Below, piece by piece: positions 36,031 through 45,707 of a stretch of 64,000 nucleotides of DNA (position 1 is its first letter; each line of letters starts with the position of its first letter). This DNA comes from Arthrobacter yangruifuii (GTDB taxonomy: Bacteria > Actinomycetota > Actinomycetes > Actinomycetales > Micrococcaceae). The notes below the pieces were generated by a model, which had not been told where the DNA came from, made no database searches, and saw nothing but the letters and a program-made list of their open reading frames with translations. The stretch spans positions 124,001 through 188,000 of the forward strand of contig NZ_VTFX01000006.1 of assembly GCF_009192775.1 (NCBI RefSeq), written 5' to 3'. The translations under genes were made by a program, and so were the position numbers.

Positions 36031-36897
36031 ATGAACTTCGAGCATCTCCGTGCACTGTCCGCCGTCGTCGACGAGGGAACATTTGAAGCGGCGGCGGACC
36101 GGCTGCACATCAGCCCGTCGGCCGTCAGCCAGCGCATCAAGGCGCTGGAACGTTCCGTGGGCCAGGTCGTCGTCCGCCGCGCGGTGCCCTGCACGCCGAC
36201 GGACGCGGGCACGATACTGCTGCGCATGGCCCGGCAGGTGGAGCTGCTGGAAGGGGAAGCCCGCTTTGCGCTCTCCGGTGACACTTCACTGCGGACGACG
36301 ACGCCGGTGGCCGTCAACGCGGATTCCCTCGCCACGTGGTTCGTGCCGGTCCTTTCCGACGCAGCCGGGTGGCCGGACAGCACCCTAAACCTGCACGTGG
36401 AGGACCAGGACCACAGTGCCCGGCTGCTGCGCCAAGGGGACGTCATCGGCGCGGTCACCGCCGATCCGGCACCGGTCAACGGCTGCAGGGTCGAGGCGTT
36501 GGGCGCCATGCGCTACCTCCCGGTGGCGGCGCCCGGCCTGCACCGGCGCTTCACAAAGGACGACGGCGTCGACTGGGCCGCCATGCCGGTGGTGCAGTTC
36601 AATGCCAAGGACGATCTGCAGCGCCGGTTCCTGCAGGCGCGCGGCGCTGACGGCCTTCCGCCCCGGCACACCGTTCCATCCTCGGAGGCGTTCCTTGCCG
36701 CGGTCCGCGCGGGCCTCGGCTGGGGCATGCTCCCGGAACTGCAGCTGGGCACGGACCTCGACGACGGGACCTTGGTGCTGCTCGACGCCGGGGCCTACCG
36801 CGACGTCGTGCTGTACTGGCAGGCCTGGAAGCTGGACTCGGAGCGGCTGCACCGCATCGGCGACGCGGTCCGGCGGGCCGGGCGGCAGCTGAGGTAG
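36031..36897 (+). CDS. LysR-type regulator, ArgP/LysG subfamily
   Basis: A 288-residue LysR-type regulator. The winged helix lies at residues 1-60: MNFEHLRALSAVVDEGTFEA then ADRLHISPSAVSQRIKALE. The effector domain (about 90-288) has the ArgP-type blocks VNADSLATWFVPVL and FNAKDDLQRRFL. ArgP/LysG proteins sense lysine and arginine and control the divergent lysE/argO exporter, which is present here. The 69-base gap contains AT-rich T-N11-A-like half-sites (ATAGATTTGAAGGATGCAT) that could be its operator, but I cannot define it precisely. Confidence 0.9.
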   Translation: MNFEHLRALSAVVDEGTFEAAADRLHISPSAVSQRIKALERSVGQVVVRRAVPCTPTDAGTILLRMARQVELLEGEARFALSGDTSLRTTTPVAVNADSLATWFVPVLSDAAGWPDSTLNLHVEDQDHSARLLRQGDVIGAVTADPAPVNGCRVEALGAMRYLPVAAPGLHRRFTKDDGVDWAAMPVVQFNAKDDLQRRFLQARGADGLPPRHTVPSSEAFLAAVRAGLGWGMLPELQLGTDLDDGTLVLLDAGAYRDVVLYWQAWKLDSERLHRIGDAVRRAGRQLR

Positions 36898-36931
36898 GGG
36901 CGCCCGTCCGGGTCAGAGAACAGCGGGGGGG

Positions 36932-37726
36932 TTAGGGAAACGGCTGGCAGTGCGGGCAGTAGTACAGGTCCCGCAGCTCCAGCTCGGTGTCACCGAGCAG
37001 CTCATGGGCCACCTTGGTGCCGCAGCGCAGGCAGCCCCGCCGTTCCCGGCGATAGACCCAGAGCTGGTCCCTGCCCATGGCGCCGGTGGTGATCCGGCGG
37101 GAGCGGGCCTTGTTGGCTTCCAGCAGCCGCTTGGACAGGTCCACCAGCCGCGGCAGGTCCGGGACGTCCGAGACCGGAGTTCTCGGATGGATGCCGGCGA
37201 GGAAACACAGCTCGCACCGGTATACGTTGCCCAGCCCGGCCATGATCCGCTGGTCCAGCAGCGCCAGGCCGATGGGCCGGTCGGGTTCGGCGCGCAGCCG
37301 GCGCAGCGCTTCCCCTGCATCCCAGTCCGGCCCCAGCAGATCCGGCCCGAGATAACCTACGGCGTCGTCCTCGTCCTTCCGGGCCAGCACCCGCAGGAAG
37401 CCCAGCTCAAACCCGACCGCCTGGTGGGTGTCCGTTTCGAGGATGCAGCGGGCCTTGAACGCCGGACGCCGCCACTTCTCACCGCGGGCGTAGACGTGCC
37501 AGAGCCCTTCCATTTTCAGGTGGGAGTGGAGAATCCAGCCGTCCACCGGATCTCCGCCGCGGATGAGCAGGTGTTTGCCGCGGGACACCACGTCCTGCAC
37601 CGGGGCGCCGGTGAAATCCACGGTGGCGAATTTGGGGACACGGATATCGCACCGGGTGAGCTCTTTGCCGGCCAGCGCAGCATTGAGGTCCCTGGCCGCC
37701 CGCCAAACGGTATCGCCCTCAGGCAC
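36932..37726 (-). CDS. nei2: Fpg/Nei family DNA glycosylase, Nei2 type
   Basis: A 264-residue base-excision repair enzyme starting at GTG 37726 (PEGDTVWRAARDLN), so Pro2 and Glu3 are the catalytic residues after Met removal. GGAGGA lies six bases upstream and decides this start. Middle motifs: HLKMEGLWHVYARG, and IMAGLGNVYRCELCFLAGIHP in the H2TH region. The zinc finger is CLRCGTK ... YYCPHC near the C-terminus. Nei2-type enzymes cut oxidised pyrimidines, with AP lyase activity. It follows lhr by 26 bases, the same pairing as in Mycobacterium, where Lhr helicase and Nei2 are adjacent, suggesting a shared DNA repair role. Confidence 0.93.
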   Translation of the reverse strand: MPEGDTVWRAARDLNAALAGKELTRCDIRVPKFATVDFTGAPVQDVVSRGKHLLIRGGDPVDGWILHSHLKMEGLWHVYARGEKWRRPAFKARCILETDTHQAVGFELGFLRVLARKDEDDAVGYLGPDLLGPDWDAGEALRRLRAEPDRPIGLALLDQRIMAGLGNVYRCELCFLAGIHPRTPVSDVPDLPRLVDLSKRLLEANKARSRRITTGAMGRDQLWVYRRERRGCLRCGTKVAHELLGDTELELRDLYYCPHCQPFP

Positions 37727-37752
37727 GGTTCCTCCGCCCCGGATCACGAGTC

Positions 37753-40700
37753 TCAAACACGGTAGCGCAGCCCCTTCGGCGTGGTGTAGAAACCGGCGGC
37801 GGTCAGCGCCCGCGCCGCATCGGTGTCGAGGATATCCGCACCGTTGACCTTCTCGATGGCCATTTTCTCCGCCGCGCCGCGACGGATGATCCGCACCAGC
37901 GCGGCCGCCGACAGTTCCAGGAGGGCAGGGTCCTCGGTGAAGGTCAGCAGCGTTTTGCCGCCGCGCTCGGCGTACAGGGCCAGATCCCCGTCCACCAGCA
38001 CCACCAGCGCACCTGCCTTGCGGCCGGGACGGTGCCCGCCCTCCAGCGTGGGCCAGGGCAGCGCGGCACCGTAGGGATTCGCCGGATCGGTGGCGGCCAG
38101 CGCGACGGCGGCGGGTTCGGGCTGCTTCAGCTGTGCGTCTTCGGAGAAGGAACGCAGCCGGTCCACCGTGGCGGGCACCGCGAACTGGGCCGCCCCTAGC
38201 TGTTCAATGAAGTAGCCGCGCCGGCACCGGCCCATTTCCTCCAGCCGCGCCAGCACCCGGTAGAGCAGGGCGAATCCGCCCGGAGTTCCTTCGCTGGCCA
38301 CGGAGCCGCGGGTGACCACGCCGTAGCGGTCCAGCATCAGCTCGGCCGTGGCGTGGGCATGCAGGGTGGTGTCGGTTTCCACCTCCGGCAGCAGGCTCCA
38401 CCGCCCTGCCACCAGCGCAGGAGCGTTGCGCAGCGCAGGAGACGCTGCACCACCGGCCGCGAGTCGCATGGAACTTCCCGTCAGCGAGGCTCCGGGCGCC
38501 CGGCCCAGACGCCCCATCCGCGCGGTGCGGGCGCGCGGGGTGGCGGCCCGCTGCTTGTGGGCGGTTTTCCCGCCGGAGAGCAGGGACCGGACCGGGGTGA
38601 AGGTGTCATTGCTGATGCGTCCGGCCCAGACGAGTTCCCAGAGCGCGGAAATGACGTTCGCGTCCGTCTCGGCCGGACCGGTTGCTGCGAGGCCGTCGCT
38701 GAGCTGACGGAAGAAATACGCGCCGCCGTTGCCCAGCAGCTCCAGCAGCCGCTGGTGCAGGCCGCCGGGTTCGAAGTCCGGTGAGGGGTTGAGCGTCAGC
38801 GGCGCGTTCTCCGCCAGATGCAGGGCAATCCAGCCGTCATTGCCGGGCAGCGAGCCGCTGCCGGACCACACCACCTCGCCCGTGGCGGTGAGCTCATCCA
38901 GCATGGCCGGCGCATAGTCGCGCACCCGGGAACCCAGGATCAGCGGTTCCCACGCCGATGCCGGGATGGGCACACCGGACAACTGGTCAATCACGGTAGC
39001 CACGCCGTCGAGCCCGCGCAGCGAGGACCCCACATTCTGCCAGACCGGCAGGAACCGCCCGTAGGTGGCCGGATCCACCGGCTCCACCTCGGAGCGCAGC
39101 GCCGCCAGCGAGCTGCGCCTCAGCCGCCGCAGCACCTCGACGTCGCACCACTCGGTGCCGCCCGGAACAGCGGGAACCGTGACGGTGGCCGGGGGAGTAG
39201 GGTCGACGCCGTCGGCCGCGTCCAGCAGCAGGGTTTCCGCCGGGCGGAACTCGCCCTCGGCCACCCGGCCCTCGCCGGCCAGGCGCTGCAGGGTTCCGGT
39301 GACGACGGCGACGCCCAGGCCCAGGCGCGCGGCCGCCTCCGCCGCGGTAAAGGGCCCGTGCGTGCGGGCATACCGGCCCACCAGGTCACCCAGCGGATCC
39401 GCCACCGGTTCGATGAAGGCCAGCGGCACACCCATCGGCAGGGGAACACCCAGGGCATCGCGCAGCCTCGCGGCGTCTTCGATGGCCGCATACCGGGTGT
39501 TGCCTGCCATTCCGATCTTCAGGGCCCGGTTGGCCCGGACCAGCTGCTCCAGCAGCTCTTCAGCGTCGGCAGGGTCGGCAGCGGCCTGCTTCGCCGCGCC
39601 CCCGCCGTCGTCGTCGTCGTCGTTGGCAGGTTCTGCCGCCTGCAGCCGGGCGGCGACCTCCGGGACGGACAGCGGGCCGAGCAGGCGCAGCAGGTCCGCG
39701 ACGCCTTCCAGCCCGCGGGCGCGGCGGTCCGGAGCAAGCCGCTGCAGCTCGCTCTCAATCCGGGCAATGATGCGTGCGTCCAGCAGCTCGCGCAGTTCGG
39801 CGCGGCCCAGCAGCTCATTGAGCAGGGTGGGGTCCAGGGACAGCGCGGCGGCTTTCCGTTCCGCCAGCGGCGAGTCCCCCTCGTACAGGAAGGCGCCCAT
39901 GTAACCGAACAGCAGGGAGCGGGCGAACGGCGACGGCGACGGCGTGGTGGTCTCCACCAGCCGGATTTCGCGGCGCTCGATGCCGGACGCAATGTCTTTC
40001 AGGGCCGGCAGATCGTAGACGTCCTGCAGGCATTCCCGGACCGTTTCCAGCAGGATGGGGAATGTGGGGTATTTTTTGGCGACATCCAGCAGCTGCGCGG
40101 ACCGCTGCCGCTGCTGCCAGAGCGGGGTGCGTTTGGACGGGTTCTGCCGGGGCAGCAACAGCGCACGCGCCGCGCATTCCCGGAAGCGGGAGGCAAACAG
40201 TGCGGATCCGCCCACCTCGGCGGTGACGATGGAATCCAGTTCCTCGGGGTCGAAGAGGAACAATTCGGCGCCCGGCGGCTCGTCCTCCATCAGCGGCACC
40301 CGCAGCACAATGCCGTCATCGGAGGCCATCGCCGATCCGTCCAGCCCGTACCGGGCATGCAGGCGTGCCCCGACGGCCAGGGCCCAGGGAGCGTGGACCG
40401 GCATGCCGTAGGGGCTGTGCAGGACCACCCGCCAGTCGCCGAGTTCGTCGTGGAAGCGTTCCACCACCAGCGACCTGTCATTGGGCACCACATCGGTGGC
40501 CTGCTGCTGGTCCCGCAGATAGGTGATCAGGTTGCCGGCGGCCCACTCGTCCAGGCCGACGGCGGCCAGCCGTTCGCGCGCGGCGGCGTCGTCGGAGCCG
40601 GCCATTTCCCGGACGAAGGCGCCCATGGCGCGGCCGAGTTCCACGGGCCGGCCCAGGGAATCCCCGCGCCAGAACGGCAGTTTCCCGGGCTGGCCGAAGG

Positions 40701-42654
40701 CGGGGGAGACCAGCACGCGGTCATGGGTGATGTCCTCGATCCGCCAGCTGGTGGCGCCCAGGGCGAAAATGTCGCCGACCCGGGATTCGTACACCATTTC
40801 CTCGTCGAGTTCACCAACCCGGCGGCTGTTCTTGCCCTCGGAATCGCCCACCAGATAGACGCCGAAGAGGCCGCGGTCCGGGATGGTGCCGCCCGAGGTG
40901 ACGGCGAGGCGCTGCGCACCGGGCCGGCCGGTGATGGTGCCTTCGGCGCGGTCCCAGACAATCCGCGGCCGCAGCTCGGCGAACTCGTCCGAGGGATAAC
41001 GCCCGGAGAGCAGGTCCAGGGTGGCGTCGAAGGCCGAGCGCGGCAGGCCGGCAAAGGGTGCGGACCGGCGGACGACGTCGAACCATTCCTCCACATCAAT
41101 GGACCCCAGGGCGGCGGCGGCCACGGTCTGCTGGGCGAGGATATCCAGCGGGTTGGCCGGGATGGCCAGCGGTTCGATCTGCCCGGCCAGCATCCGTTCG
41201 GCCACGACGGTCGAGTTCAGCAGGTCTCCGCGGTGTTTGGGGAACATCACGCCCTGGGATATCTCGCCCACCTGGTGCCCGGCGCGGCCCACCCGCTGCA
41301 GTCCGCTGGCGACCGAGGGCGGGGATTCGACCTGCACCACCAGGTCCACCGCACCCATGTCGATGCCCAGTTCCAGGGAGCTGGTGGCCACCACGCAGCG
41401 CAGCCGCCCGGATTTCAGGTCATCCTCGATCAGGGCGCGCTGGTCCTTGGACACGGAGCCGTGGTGGGCGCGGGCCAGCAGCGGACCCTCGTCCTCAACC
41501 GCCAGGTCCTCGCGGCGCAGCACGGACACTCCGGCCTGCGCCATGATCTGGGCCGGCGGGCGCGACGTCCCGGATGCCGCGGACAGCGGCGGGAGGGGTG
41601 CAGCGCCGTCGGTTCCGGTGGCTGCGGAGGCCGCTTCCAGCCGATAGGCATGGATCTCATTGAGCCGGGCCGTCAGCCGCTCGGCCAGGCGGCGGGAGTT
41701 GGCGAAGACGATGGTGGAGCGGTTGGCCTCAATGAGGTCAACAATCTTCTCCTCCACATGCGGCCAAATGCTTGCCTGCGGTGCGTAACCGCCCTCCACG
41801 GTGTCCTCGACCGCGGGTGCACCGCCCAGATCGGTCATGTCCTCCACCGGCACGGTGACGGTGAGGTTCCAGTTCTTGCGGGACGTGGGCGCCACAATCC
41901 GCACCGGCGCGTTGCCGCCGAGGAAGCGGGCCACGGTTTCGTGCGGTTCCACCGTGGCGGAGAGGCCGATCCGCTGCACGGGTTTGTCCAGCATGGCGTC
42001 CAGGCGGGCCAGGGTCACGGCCAGATGGGCGCCGCGCTTGGTGCCGGCCACGGCGTGGACCTCGTCCACAATCACGGTTTCCACTTCGGCCAGGGTTTCC
42101 CGCGCCTGCGACGTGAGCATCAGGAACAGGGATTCCGGTGTGGTGATGAGGATGTCCGGCGGCCGGGTCAGCAGGGCCCGGCGTTCGTTCTGCGGGGTGT
42201 CTCCGGACCGGACGCCCACGGTGATGGACGGTGCCGGCAGGCCCAGGCGTTTGGCGGTCTGGGTGATGCCGATCAGCGGTGACCGGAGGTTGCGTTCCAC
42301 GTCGACGCCGAGGGCCTTCAGCGGGGAAATGTAGAGGACCTTGGTTTTGCGTTTGGGTTCGGTGTTCCGCTTCCGGCCGGCAGGTTTTGCCGCGGGTGCC
42401 GGCACCTCCGGCAGTGGAAGCTGGGCGGGAACGGCAGGGTCCGCGGTCGCGGAGGCAATGAAGCTGTCCAGGGCCCAGAGGAACGCGGCCAGGGTTTTGC
42501 CGGACCCGGTGGGTGCCACCACCAGGGCGTTGGCGCCTTCCGAGATGGCGTCCCAGGCACCCACCTGTGCCGGGGTAGGCGCGGCGAAGGCACCCTCGAA
42601 CCATTCACGGGTTGCGGGGGTGAACCTGTCCAGCACCGAAGACGCCGATGTCAT
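37753..42654 (-). CDS. lhr: Lhr-type DEAD/H helicase
   Basis: A 1633-residue superfamily 2 helicase from the ATG at 42654. Motif I is APTGSGKTLAAFLWALDSF (about 47-65), motif Ia PLKALGVDVERNL, motif II DEVHAV (about 196-201), motif III GLSATVEPHE, and motif VI QRVGRAGHQVGE. The long winged-helix and Lhr-specific C-terminal domain (about 880-1630) makes it a full-length Lhr. Actinobacterial Lhr is a 3'-5' DNA translocase with RNA:DNA unwinding activity, linked to repair of DNA damage. Acidic/Asn insertions (ANDDDDDGGGAAKQ, about 1030) are low complexity. It forms an operon with nei2. An upstream GTG six codons earlier is a weaker start. Confidence 0.96.
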   Translation of the reverse strand: MTSASSVLDRFTPATREWFEGAFAAPTPAQVGAWDAISEGANALVVAPTGSGKTLAAFLWALDSFIASATADPAVPAQLPLPEVPAPAAKPAGRKRNTEPKRKTKVLYISPLKALGVDVERNLRSPLIGITQTAKRLGLPAPSITVGVRSGDTPQNERRALLTRPPDILITTPESLFLMLTSQARETLAEVETVIVDEVHAVAGTKRGAHLAVTLARLDAMLDKPVQRIGLSATVEPHETVARFLGGNAPVRIVAPTSRKNWNLTVTVPVEDMTDLGGAPAVEDTVEGGYAPQASIWPHVEEKIVDLIEANRSTIVFANSRRLAERLTARLNEIHAYRLEAASAATGTDGAAPLPPLSAASGTSRPPAQIMAQAGVSVLRREDLAVEDEGPLLARAHHGSVSKDQRALIEDDLKSGRLRCVVATSSLELGIDMGAVDLVVQVESPPSVASGLQRVGRAGHQVGEISQGVMFPKHRGDLLNSTVVAERMLAGQIEPLAIPANPLDILAQQTVAAAALGSIDVEEWFDVVRRSAPFAGLPRSAFDATLDLLSGRYPSDEFAELRPRIVWDRAEGTITGRPGAQRLAVTSGGTIPDRGLFGVYLVGDSEGKNSRRVGELDEEMVYESRVGDIFALGATSWRIEDITHDRVLVSPAFGQPGKLPFWRGDSLGRPVELGRAMGAFVREMAGSDDAAARERLAAVGLDEWAAGNLITYLRDQQQATDVVPNDRSLVVERFHDELGDWRVVLHSPYGMPVHAPWALAVGARLHARYGLDGSAMASDDGIVLRVPLMEDEPPGAELFLFDPEELDSIVTAEVGGSALFASRFRECAARALLLPRQNPSKRTPLWQQRQRSAQLLDVAKKYPTFPILLETVRECLQDVYDLPALKDIASGIERREIRLVETTTPSPSPFARSLLFGYMGAFLYEGDSPLAERKAAALSLDPTLLNELLGRAELRELLDARIIARIESELQRLAPDRRARGLEGVADLLRLLGPLSVPEVAARLQAAEPANDDDDDGGGAAKQAAADPADAEELLEQLVRANRALKIGMAGNTRYAAIEDAARLRDALGVPLPMGVPLAFIEPVADPLGDLVGRYARTHGPFTAAEAAARLGLGVAVVTGTLQRLAGEGRVAEGEFRPAETLLLDAADGVDPTPPATVTVPAVPGGTEWCDVEVLRRLRRSSLAALRSEVEPVDPATYGRFLPVWQNVGSSLRGLDGVATVIDQLSGVPIPASAWEPLILGSRVRDYAPAMLDELTATGEVVWSGSGSLPGNDGWIALHLAENAPLTLNPSPDFEPGGLHQRLLELLGNGGAYFFRQLSDGLAATGPAETDANVISALWELVWAGRISNDTFTPVRSLLSGGKTAHKQRAATPRARTARMGRLGRAPGASLTGSSMRLAAGGAASPALRNAPALVAGRWSLLPEVETDTTLHAHATAELMLDRYGVVTRGSVASEGTPGGFALLYRVLARLEEMGRCRRGYFIEQLGAAQFAVPATVDRLRSFSEDAQLKQPEPAAVALAATDPANPYGAALPWPTLEGGHRPGRKAGALVVLVDGDLALYAERGGKTLLTFTEDPALLELSAAALVRIIRRGAAEKMAIEKVNGADILDTDAARALTAAGFYTTPKGLRYRV

Positions 42655-42723
42655 GGCACTATTGTTCCCCACCCCGGTGACGGTTTCCCCGCTGCACCCG
42701 GGGGTTCGGCTGCAGGCCGAAAA

Positions 42724-43425
42724 TCAGCGGGCCTGCAGGACCCCGATGCCCAGCAGTTCGATGTCCGCGTTTACGCAGCCGGTGGAGGGATGGTCCACGG
42801 TCAGGGAAGCGGTGTCCTCCGGCGGGTACACCAGCAGGGAGGCCGTGGCCTGGACCTGGCAGTCGCCGTACTTCTGCGCCACGGATTCCTGCAGCTCGGC
42901 AGCCGCGGACTGGCCGGGAGCCAGGGTCACGGGGAGGGCCTCGCCCCCGGTGCGGACGGCCGGCGCGCCCACCTGCTGCCCGGCGGCGTCGAGGTAGGAG
43001 ACCCCGGGGTAGCCGGACACGGTGCAGGAGACGCCGGCGGAGGTGTTGGTCAGCACCAGTGCGCGGTAGATGCCGTCGGCGGCAGCACCACCGGGAACGG
43101 TCTCCACGGAACCGGAGAGCATGTCGGCAGTGCAGGCAGCGGGAGCAGGTGCGCCGCCGTCCGTGGCCGCAGGCGACGTCGCCGGGGCAGCTTCCGGAGA
43201 GGCTTCCGGTGAGGTGGTCGGGGCGGCACTGGCCGGCGCAGCAGAGGATTCGCCCGCGGAGGCCGAGGGTGACACCGGCGAGGATGATGCCGCAGCGTCT
43301 TCGGTATCCCGCGAGCCGCATCCTGCGAGGGCTGATCCGGAGAGGGCCAGCAACGCCGCAAGGGCAAGGGCCTTGCGGGACAGAGGGGTTTTGGGGGACG
43401 CAGAGACTCGTGCCATGGTGATCAT
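42724..43425 (-). CDS. DUF4232-containing lipoprotein
   Basis: A 233-residue secreted lipoprotein: basic start, hydrophobic core ALALAALLALSGSALAGC with the lipobox LAGC (Cys36), then a Ser/Ala/Pro/Thr-rich tether (about 38-95, SSPVSPSASAGESSAAPASA). The folded part (about 96-233) matches DUF4232, with LVLTNTSAGVSCTVSGYPGV, and Cys pairs that probably form disulfides. DUF4232 proteins are actinobacterial surface lipoproteins of unknown function. It precedes lhr by 69 bases on the same strand but is probably independent. ATG at 43425 has a better-spaced site than the ATG three codons later. Confidence 0.85.
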   Translation of the reverse strand: MITMARVSASPKTPLSRKALALAALLALSGSALAGCGSRDTEDAAASSSPVSPSASAGESSAAPASAAPTTSPEASPEAAPATSPAATDGGAPAPAACTADMLSGSVETVPGGAAADGIYRALVLTNTSAGVSCTVSGYPGVSYLDAAGQQVGAPAVRTGGEALPVTLAPGQSAAAELQESVAQKYGDCQVQATASLLVYPPEDTASLTVDHPSTGCVNADIELLGIGVLQAR

Positions 43426-43574
43426 GCTCTCACCCTGTCCCGCCGGCAGGGGTCCGTCAATCCGCCCCGCTGGACGGGGCGGATTGACGCGAAACCGTTA
43501 CGGGCGGGCGCAGGGCGGCATTCCGCCCCACGCCAGCGCACGGGCCAGTGCACCCCGTAGTGCAGACCGCAGCC

Positions 43575-44312
43575 TTAGGCCCGGCTGCGGCCCCGGGTGC
43601 GGAGCAGCGCGGTGACCCCGGCGGCAAGACCCAGCACCCCGGCGCCGAGTCCCACGTAACCGGCAACCTCGCCGGCATCATCATCGTCGTCCCGGTCCTG
43701 CACGGTGGCAGCTTCCGGTGCGGTGCCGTGGCCGCTGCCGGAGCTGTTCCCGCCGTCGTGGTCATCATGATCGTCGTCGTCCGCCTCGGTGACCGTGACT
43801 GCGGGCGCCGGGGATTCCAGCTCGTGGCCGTCCTGGCCGGCGGCGGGAATCTGGGACCAGTCCGTGGCGCCCTTCTCGCAGCTCTGCAGGACGGGGAATG
43901 CCAGGGTGGTGTTCTCCGCCTCAGGCAGGGTGACGCCGAGGGTGATCGTGTCCCGCACGCCGTCGGCCAGTGGTTCCTTGGCCGTGTAGACAATCTGGCT
44001 GGTCCGCGAGCTGACCTGGGAGCCGTTGGGCAGGGTCCGCGGTTCAGCCAGTTCCTCGGTGACCTTCTTGATCTCCCAGCCGGGGTGGGCCGTGGGGGTG
44101 GCGTCCACCAGTTCGTCCGGGAGGGTGAACGTCAGGGAGGTGGTGGGGGAGCCTTCGCAGCCGTGCGAGAGGTCAAAGACCAGCAGTGCGGATTCGCCGG
44201 CCGCGGTGGTGTCCGGGGTGACGTGGACGTGGGCGGCGGCCGGGCCGAGGCCGAGGGCCATCAGGGCGGCGGTGCCGCCGGCGGCGAGGAGGACGGAGGA
44301 AGTGGTACGCAT
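43575..44312 (-). CDS. YcnI-family (DUF1775) copper-binding membrane protein
   Basis: A 245-residue exported protein. The signal peptide ends ...LGPAAAHVHV, so the mature protein starts with His, as in copper-binding YcnI of Bacillus, where the N-terminal His helps bind Cu(II). The conserved block LPDELVDATPTAHPGWEIKK supplies the Trp usually near the site, and GVTLPEAENTTLAFPVLQSCEKG is the family strand region. A Asp/His-rich segment (DDDDHDDHDGG, about 178-188), which could bind metal, precedes one C-terminal membrane helix. It follows the membrane-protein gene by 69 bases on the same strand; the pair suggests copper trafficking. Confidence 0.9.
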   Translation of the reverse strand: MRTTSSVLLAAGGTAALMALGLGPAAAHVHVTPDTTAAGESALLVFDLSHGCEGSPTTSLTFTLPDELVDATPTAHPGWEIKKVTEELAEPRTLPNGSQVSSRTSQIVYTAKEPLADGVRDTITLGVTLPEAENTTLAFPVLQSCEKGATDWSQIPAAGQDGHELESPAPAVTVTEADDDDHDDHDGGNSSGSGHGTAPEAATVQDRDDDDDAGEVAGYVGLGAGVLGLAAGVTALLRTRGRSRA

Positions 44313-44381
44313 GGAAGAGCCTTTCGAAGGCGCAGTTGGCTGCGCCGGAGCCGCTGGGCGGCAGGGGAAGAGGAAAAGGGA

Positions 44382-45011
44382 TCAGGCCAAGGCGTACGAC
44401 GGCGGTCCGCGCAGCGGGCGTGCGGAGCAGTAGCGGGTGCGGGGGGTCCCCGCGGCGGGACCGGAAATCACGGCAGCTGCCCGCGCGGCCCGCACCGGAA
44501 CCGGAGCCTGCGGGGTGAACAGCGGCCGCAGCCAGCCGGCCGTGGCGTGCAGCGCGTCCTCGCCGCGGGCCAGTGCCAGCGCCGAGAGCACCACCGCGGC
44601 CAGATGTGCGAGGAACAGGACGGGTCCGGCGTCGTGCGGCAGTGTGTGGAGGCCGGACAGCTGATGCGCCGACGCCGCTCCGGACAGCGGGCCCGGCTCC
44701 GGACAGACCAGTGTCATGCCGTGATGCGCGGGTGCGCCGGGCAGGCACTGGACGCCGGAGCCCAGAACGCGGAACGCTCCGTGGAGGCCGAACTGCGCGG
44801 CACCAAGCACTGCGAGGAGGCTGACGGGACGGAACCGGCGGCCGGCGGTGATCGTGACCCCGGCAAGCGTGAAGACGCCCAGGGCGAACAGCAGGATGGG
44901 TGCGGGAAGGGTGCCGCCGCCTGCGGTGTGCGCACCGACGGCCAGGGCCAGGATCACCGCGGTTGCGGCGCCGGCGCGCAGCAGCCGGAAGGGATCGGTG
45001 CGCTGGGGCAT
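44382..45011 (-). CDS. Hypothetical multi-span membrane protein beside YcnI
   Basis: A 209-residue protein from the ATG at 45011 (MPQRTDPFRLLRAGAATAV), with AAAGGGAACC upstream. Hydrophobic segments lie at about 12-28, 35-53, 61-83 and 131-150. Loops carry His and Cys residues (GSGVQCLPGAPAHHGMTLVC, HQLSGLHTLPHDAG) that may contact metal. The C-terminal end RCSARPLRGPPSYALA with an RGPP motif is like short endings of membrane proteins next to ycnI in other Actinobacteria. Function unknown; the operon position points to copper handling. Confidence 0.7.
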   Translation of the reverse strand: MPQRTDPFRLLRAGAATAVILALAVGAHTAGGGTLPAPILLFALGVFTLAGVTITAGRRFRPVSLLAVLGAAQFGLHGAFRVLGSGVQCLPGAPAHHGMTLVCPEPGPLSGAASAHQLSGLHTLPHDAGPVLFLAHLAAVVLSALALARGEDALHATAGWLRPLFTPQAPVPVRAARAAAVISGPAAGTPRTRYCSARPLRGPPSYALA

Positions 45012-45140
45012 GGTTCCCTTTCGGTTCCGCCGGCCGGGGGAGGAGCCTGCCGACTGCTGAAAAACTGCTACCACTTTACCTTGGCTCTCCAGCACCAGGG
45101 GCGGGGCAGGATCCGCGGGAGGCCGCCGTCGTTCTCCCCG

Positions 45141-45596
45141 TCATTCGTGGTGGTAGGGGCGTCCGCCCGCGATTTCCTGGGCCCGGTAGACCTGCTCGGC
45201 AAGGATCAGCCGGACCAGCTGGTGCGGGAAGACCAGCGGGGAGAGGGACCAGACAAAATCCGCGCGGTCATGCACGCTCGAGTCCACGCCGTACGCCCCG
45301 CCGATGATCAGGGTGACATTGCGGGAGGAATCCAGCGGCTTCCGCAGGGTCTGCGCCAGGGCCGGGGACGTGATGGCCTTGCCCCGCTCATCCAGCAGGA
45401 TCACATAGTCGGAACCGACCTTGGCCAGCAGCCGCTCGGACTCTTCCCTGCGGGCGGCGTCCCCCTCGCGTGCCGAGTGCGGAATGGGCACCCAGGTCAG
45501 GTCAAAGGGCTTCTTCAGCCGCTTCTCATACCGGCGGATTCCGTCAACCACCCAGTCCTCGTGCTTGCGGCCCACCATCAAAACTCTCAATGCCAT
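45141..45596 (-). CDS. rlmH: 23S rRNA (pseudouridine1915-N3)-methyltransferase
   Basis: A 151-residue SPOUT-class methyltransferase that methylates pseudouridine 1915 in helix 69 of 23S rRNA. The start MALRVLMVGRKHEDW, the SAM-binding TLIIGGAYGVDSSVHD and the C-terminal LSPLVFPHQLVRLILAEQVYRAQEIAGGRPYHHE are all diagnostic. Length matches the family (about 155). An in-frame ATG four codons upstream is possible. It is a single gene divergent from the patatin-like gene. Confidence 0.97.
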   Translation of the reverse strand: MALRVLMVGRKHEDWVVDGIRRYEKRLKKPFDLTWVPIPHSAREGDAARREESERLLAKVGSDYVILLDERGKAITSPALAQTLRKPLDSSRNVTLIIGGAYGVDSSVHDRADFVWSLSPLVFPHQLVRLILAEQVYRAQEIAGGRPYHHE

Positions 45597-45707
45597 AAAA
45601 CCATTCAAGCCCGGAACGGCCGCGGTGCGGTAACCGGAGTGGGTGCGGGCCTACACTGCGGGGGACAGGGAACAGCACTTCGACGGCGTCAGCCAGGGGG
45701 TTACAAA

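Noticed and set aside
38818-42282. A very long open frame (1154 codons) on the plus strand opposite lhr
   Set aside because: It is the antisense of a fully recognisable helicase, has no domain, and its composition (Gly/Gln/Val/His-rich) is the typical shadow of high-GC coding sequence.
43548-45707. Upstream part of a 1008-codon plus-strand frame that ends in the patatin gene
   Set aside because: It runs antisense through ycnI, the membrane gene and rlmH. Only the last 289 codons, from GTG 45708 with a ribosome binding site, show a protein family.
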